In this document: positions 62,464 to 64,000 of the stretch, in pieces
Position numbering within the stretch: position 1 is the first letter of the stretch
Layout: each line of letters starts with the position of its first letter
Source of the DNA: Deinococcus budaensis
GTDB taxonomy: Bacteria; Deinococcota; Deinococci; Deinococcales; Deinococcaceae
Direction of reading: 5' to 3'
Length of the DNA: 64,000 bases
Assembly: GCF_014201885.1 (NCBI RefSeq)
Contig: NZ_JACHFN010000006.1
Location: 176,530 to 240,529 of the forward strand
The notes under the pieces: generated by a model
Database searches by the model: none
Told to the model about the DNA's origin: nothing
The model's input: the letters and a program-made list of their open reading frames with translations, nothing else
Position numbers and translations under genes: made by a program

Positions 62464-63297
62464 ATGAAGTTCGCCCCCCTGCTTGTGGCCGCCCTGCTGG
62501 CGGCGCCCGCGCCCGCGCTCGCCGCACCCACGGGCCGCGACGTGGAGCGCGCCGCCACCCGCGCCGCGCAGGCGCTCGACGGCGTGCTGCGCGACTGCCC
62601 GGCCAGTTTCGCCCGGATCGGCACCCCGCAGAAAAAGTGCGTGGGGGTCGGCGGCACCGTCGAGCAGGCCCGCGCCCGGCTGGGCACGGCGCTGGGGGCC
62701 GACCTCTACGGCGTGTGGCGCAGCCGCGACGAGCAGCGCAGCGTCTACAACTGGGTGCGCGCGCCCGGCGGCTACGTCTACCTGCGCCTGCAACCCGATC
62801 CCGACGGGCGCGCCCAGACGCTGGGGTACTTCGACACCCCCCCAGGAACGGCCCCGGCCGCTGCGGCCAAAGCCCCGGCGCCCCCGGCCCCGGCACGCCG
62901 CGCGCCCAGCAGTCCGGCCACGGCGAGCGCCCCCCGCCCGCCTGCCCGCACCACCCCGGCGCCCCGCCCCGCAGCGCCCCCGGCCCCGGCCAAGTCTGCC
63001 CCGACGGCGGCCTCGGCGCGCAGCCTGGCCCCGCAACCCTTTGCCCGCACCCTGCAACTCCAGGCCCAACGCCTGAACGGCGCGGACGTGCGGGCGGTGC
63101 AAGACCGGCTGATCGCCCTGACGCGCCCCAGCGGCGGCGGGCGGGGTGACGGCTGGTACGGCCCGGTCACGGCGGCGACCGTGCGGGCTTTTCAGGCGGC
63201 CAATGGGCTGGCCGTCACGGGCCGGGTGGACCGGGCGACCTGGGATCTGCTGTTCAGTTCCAGCGCCCGCACCTTCGCCGCCGACAGCATTCGCTGA
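62464..63297 (+). CDS. Secreted peptidoglycan-binding domain protein
   Basis: A 277-residue exported protein. Residues 1-21 form a signal peptide ([17 protein letters not shown]). A first domain (about 25-125) has two cysteines and [21 protein letters not shown] Pro/Ala-rich linker of about 65 residues follows. Residues about 200-270 are a peptidoglycan-binding type 1 fold ([35 protein letters not shown]). GAAGG precedes the ATG. It may act in cell-wall attachment. No catalytic domain is recognised. Confidence 0.85.
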   Translation: MKFAPLLVAALLAAPAPALAAPTGRDVERAATRAAQALDGVLRDCPASFARIGTPQKKCVGVGGTVEQARARLGTALGADLYGVWRSRDEQRSVYNWVRAPGGYVYLRLQPDPDGRAQTLGYFDTPPGTAPAAAAKAPAPPAPARRAPSSPATASAPRPPARTTPAPRPAAPPAPAKSAPTAASARSLAPQPFARTLQLQAQRLNGADVRAVQDRLIALTRPSGGGRGDGWYGPVTAATVRAFQAANGLAVTGRVDRATWDLLFSSSARTFAADSIR

Positions 63298-63323
63298 GGT
63301 GGGGGACCCCCACCGGGGTCCAG

Positions 63324-63353
63324 AAAAAGCTCCCGGCTGCTGTCGTCGGGAGC
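63324..63353 (-). terminator. Rho-independent terminator in the 63.3-63.6 kb gap
   Basis: On the minus strand GCTCCCG (63347-63353) pairs with CGGGAGC (63329-63335), followed by five T residues (63324-63328). It could end the PEGA gene transcript. A second stem, GGACCCC/GGGGTCC (63304-63321), lies beside it. The rest of the gap shows no gene or clear promoter. Confidence 0.6.
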
Positions 63354-63535
63354 GGTCCGCCCGACTTCACCCGGTCGGGTTGAATTGTGGAACGCCCTCA
63401 GGGTACGCCGCGTTTTCCTGAACTGGGTTTGCGCCGGGTCAGTAAACCTTCATCGGTGGGCGCGAGGGGGGCGGGGAATTTCTCCCCCCAGCCTCCAGGC
63501 GGGAAAGCTGGACCTGGATGTCGACGAGGTCAACG

Positions 63536-63559
63536 CCCCCCAGGCCGGAGCGTGGGGGG
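63536..63559. terminator. Hairpin after the PEGA gene
   Basis: CCCCCCA (63536-63542) and TGGGGGG (63553-63559) form a perfect 7-bp stem 20 bp after the PEGA stop codon. No T-run. Confidence 0.4.
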
Positions 63560-63577
63560 CGTGGGGAAGACGGAAGC

Positions 63578-64000
63578 TCAGTAGCGGTAGAGGGTGGTCT
63601 CGGTGACCTGCACGCTGAGGGTCCGGTCGGCGCCGCGCGCCACGGTGAGGGTCGCGCTGCTCCCGGCGCGGACCAGGGTGCCCTGGTAGCCGGTGGTCGT
63701 CTGACGGGTGCCCTGAAGCGCGTAGCCTTCGCGCTGCAACTCCGCGACCTTCTGGTCGTAGGCGCTGCGGGCCGGGTCCTGCACCTGGGTCCCCGTGATG
63801 GCGCCCAGCAGGCTGCGGAAGAGGTCGAGCACGACCGCCGCGCCCGGCTGGGCCGGAGCCACCTGCACCGGGGCCGACTGGACCGGAGTCACGGCGACCG
63901 GCACGGCGAACTCGACGTTGAGGTTGGTGGTGGCGCCGGCACGGACGGTGATGGTGGTGGTGTAGTCGCGGAAGCCGGGCGCCTGCACCCGCACCGGGTA
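63578..64000 (-). CDS. PEGA-domain protein, N-terminal part outside the window
   Basis: The C-terminal 140 residues of a larger, probably secreted protein. YPVRVQAPGFRDYTTTI and VRAGATTNLNVEFAV match a PEGA domain, a surface-associated beta fold. A Val/Pro/Gln-rich linker follows (VTPVQSAPVQVAPAQPG). The last part (AELQREGYALQGTRQTTTGY, TLVRAGSSATLTVARGADRT) is a separate beta domain ending TETTLYRY. The start lies beyond base 64000, so any signal peptide or kinase domain cannot be seen. Confidence 0.75.
   Translation of the reverse strand, partial: YPVRVQAPGFRDYTTTITVRAGATTNLNVEFAVPVAVTPVQSAPVQVAPAQPGAAVVLDLFRSLLGAITGTQVQDPARSAYDQKVAELQREGYALQGTRQTTTGYQGTLVRAGSSATLTVARGADRTLSVQVTETTLYRY

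Overview
The window reads as chromosomal DNA of a Deinococcus species. GC is high (about 70 percent in most lines). Many genes lack a Shine-Dalgarno sequence and instead carry a TANNNT -10 box only 5-8 nt before the ATG or GTG, an arrangement known from leaderless transcripts in Deinococcus. The gene set also fits: secreted subtilase and M28 lipoproteins, a CobA-HemD fusion, archaeal-type phosphoglycerate mutase, and no outer-membrane biogenesis genes. I see no rRNA, tRNA, CRISPR array, phage or complete insertion sequence.

Layout. 1-5.2 kb: the end of ddl, then an oligopeptide ABC transporter operon (binding protein plus two permeases, no ATPases) closed by a terminator. 5.2-12.4 kb (minus strand): a frameshifted GNAT gene, ygfZ, then the tetrapyrrole genes hemA, the siroheme dehydrogenase and cobA-hemD, with a GAF/HD-GYP protein between them. 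12.4-18.2 kb: assorted enzymes and a solitary DNA methyltransferase carrying an Mrr-like nuclease domain. 18.4-27.9 kb: a secreted M28 peptidase, an OmpR-type regulator, an NDP-sugar pyrophosphorylase, an IclR regulator, a divergent rhodanese/sufE pair and rdgB. 28-31.7 kb: a MerR regulator, a MITE-like element, a 2H phosphoesterase, corA with an unusual leader, and ferredoxin.

31.7-39.2 kb: a MobA-like nucleotidyltransferase, a two-component system, a DUF1232 protein, then a hairpin-rich leader before rplU-rpmA and obg, followed by a cyclophilin lipoprotein and cmk. 39.2-49.7 kb: an island of three secreted subtilases with two accessory lipoproteins. 50-55.9 kb: an M16 peptidase pair, an RluA-like protein, an M23 peptidase, and a four-gene overlapping operon that starts with a GGDEF protein fused to a ribbon-helix-helix-like tail. 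56-58.2 kb: groES-groL. 58.3-64 kb: two tandem P-loop kinases, apgM, a TerC protein, trmH, a peptidoglycan-binding protein and a partial PEGA protein.

How the genes connect. hemA, cysG-like and cobA-hemD cover the first committed step of tetrapyrrole synthesis, ring closure, and the methylation and oxidation leading to siroheme. Rhodanese and SufE handle sulfane sulfur and diverge from a shared palindrome. The subtilases, M28, M16 and M23 enzymes suggest heavy extracellular proteolysis, feeding peptides to the peptide transporter. The most unusual signals are the stacked short ORFs before corA, the hairpin-rich leader before rplU, the GGDEF/RHH fusion, the methyltransferase with an AT-rich recognition segment, and the MITE whose end supplies a neighbour's stop codon.
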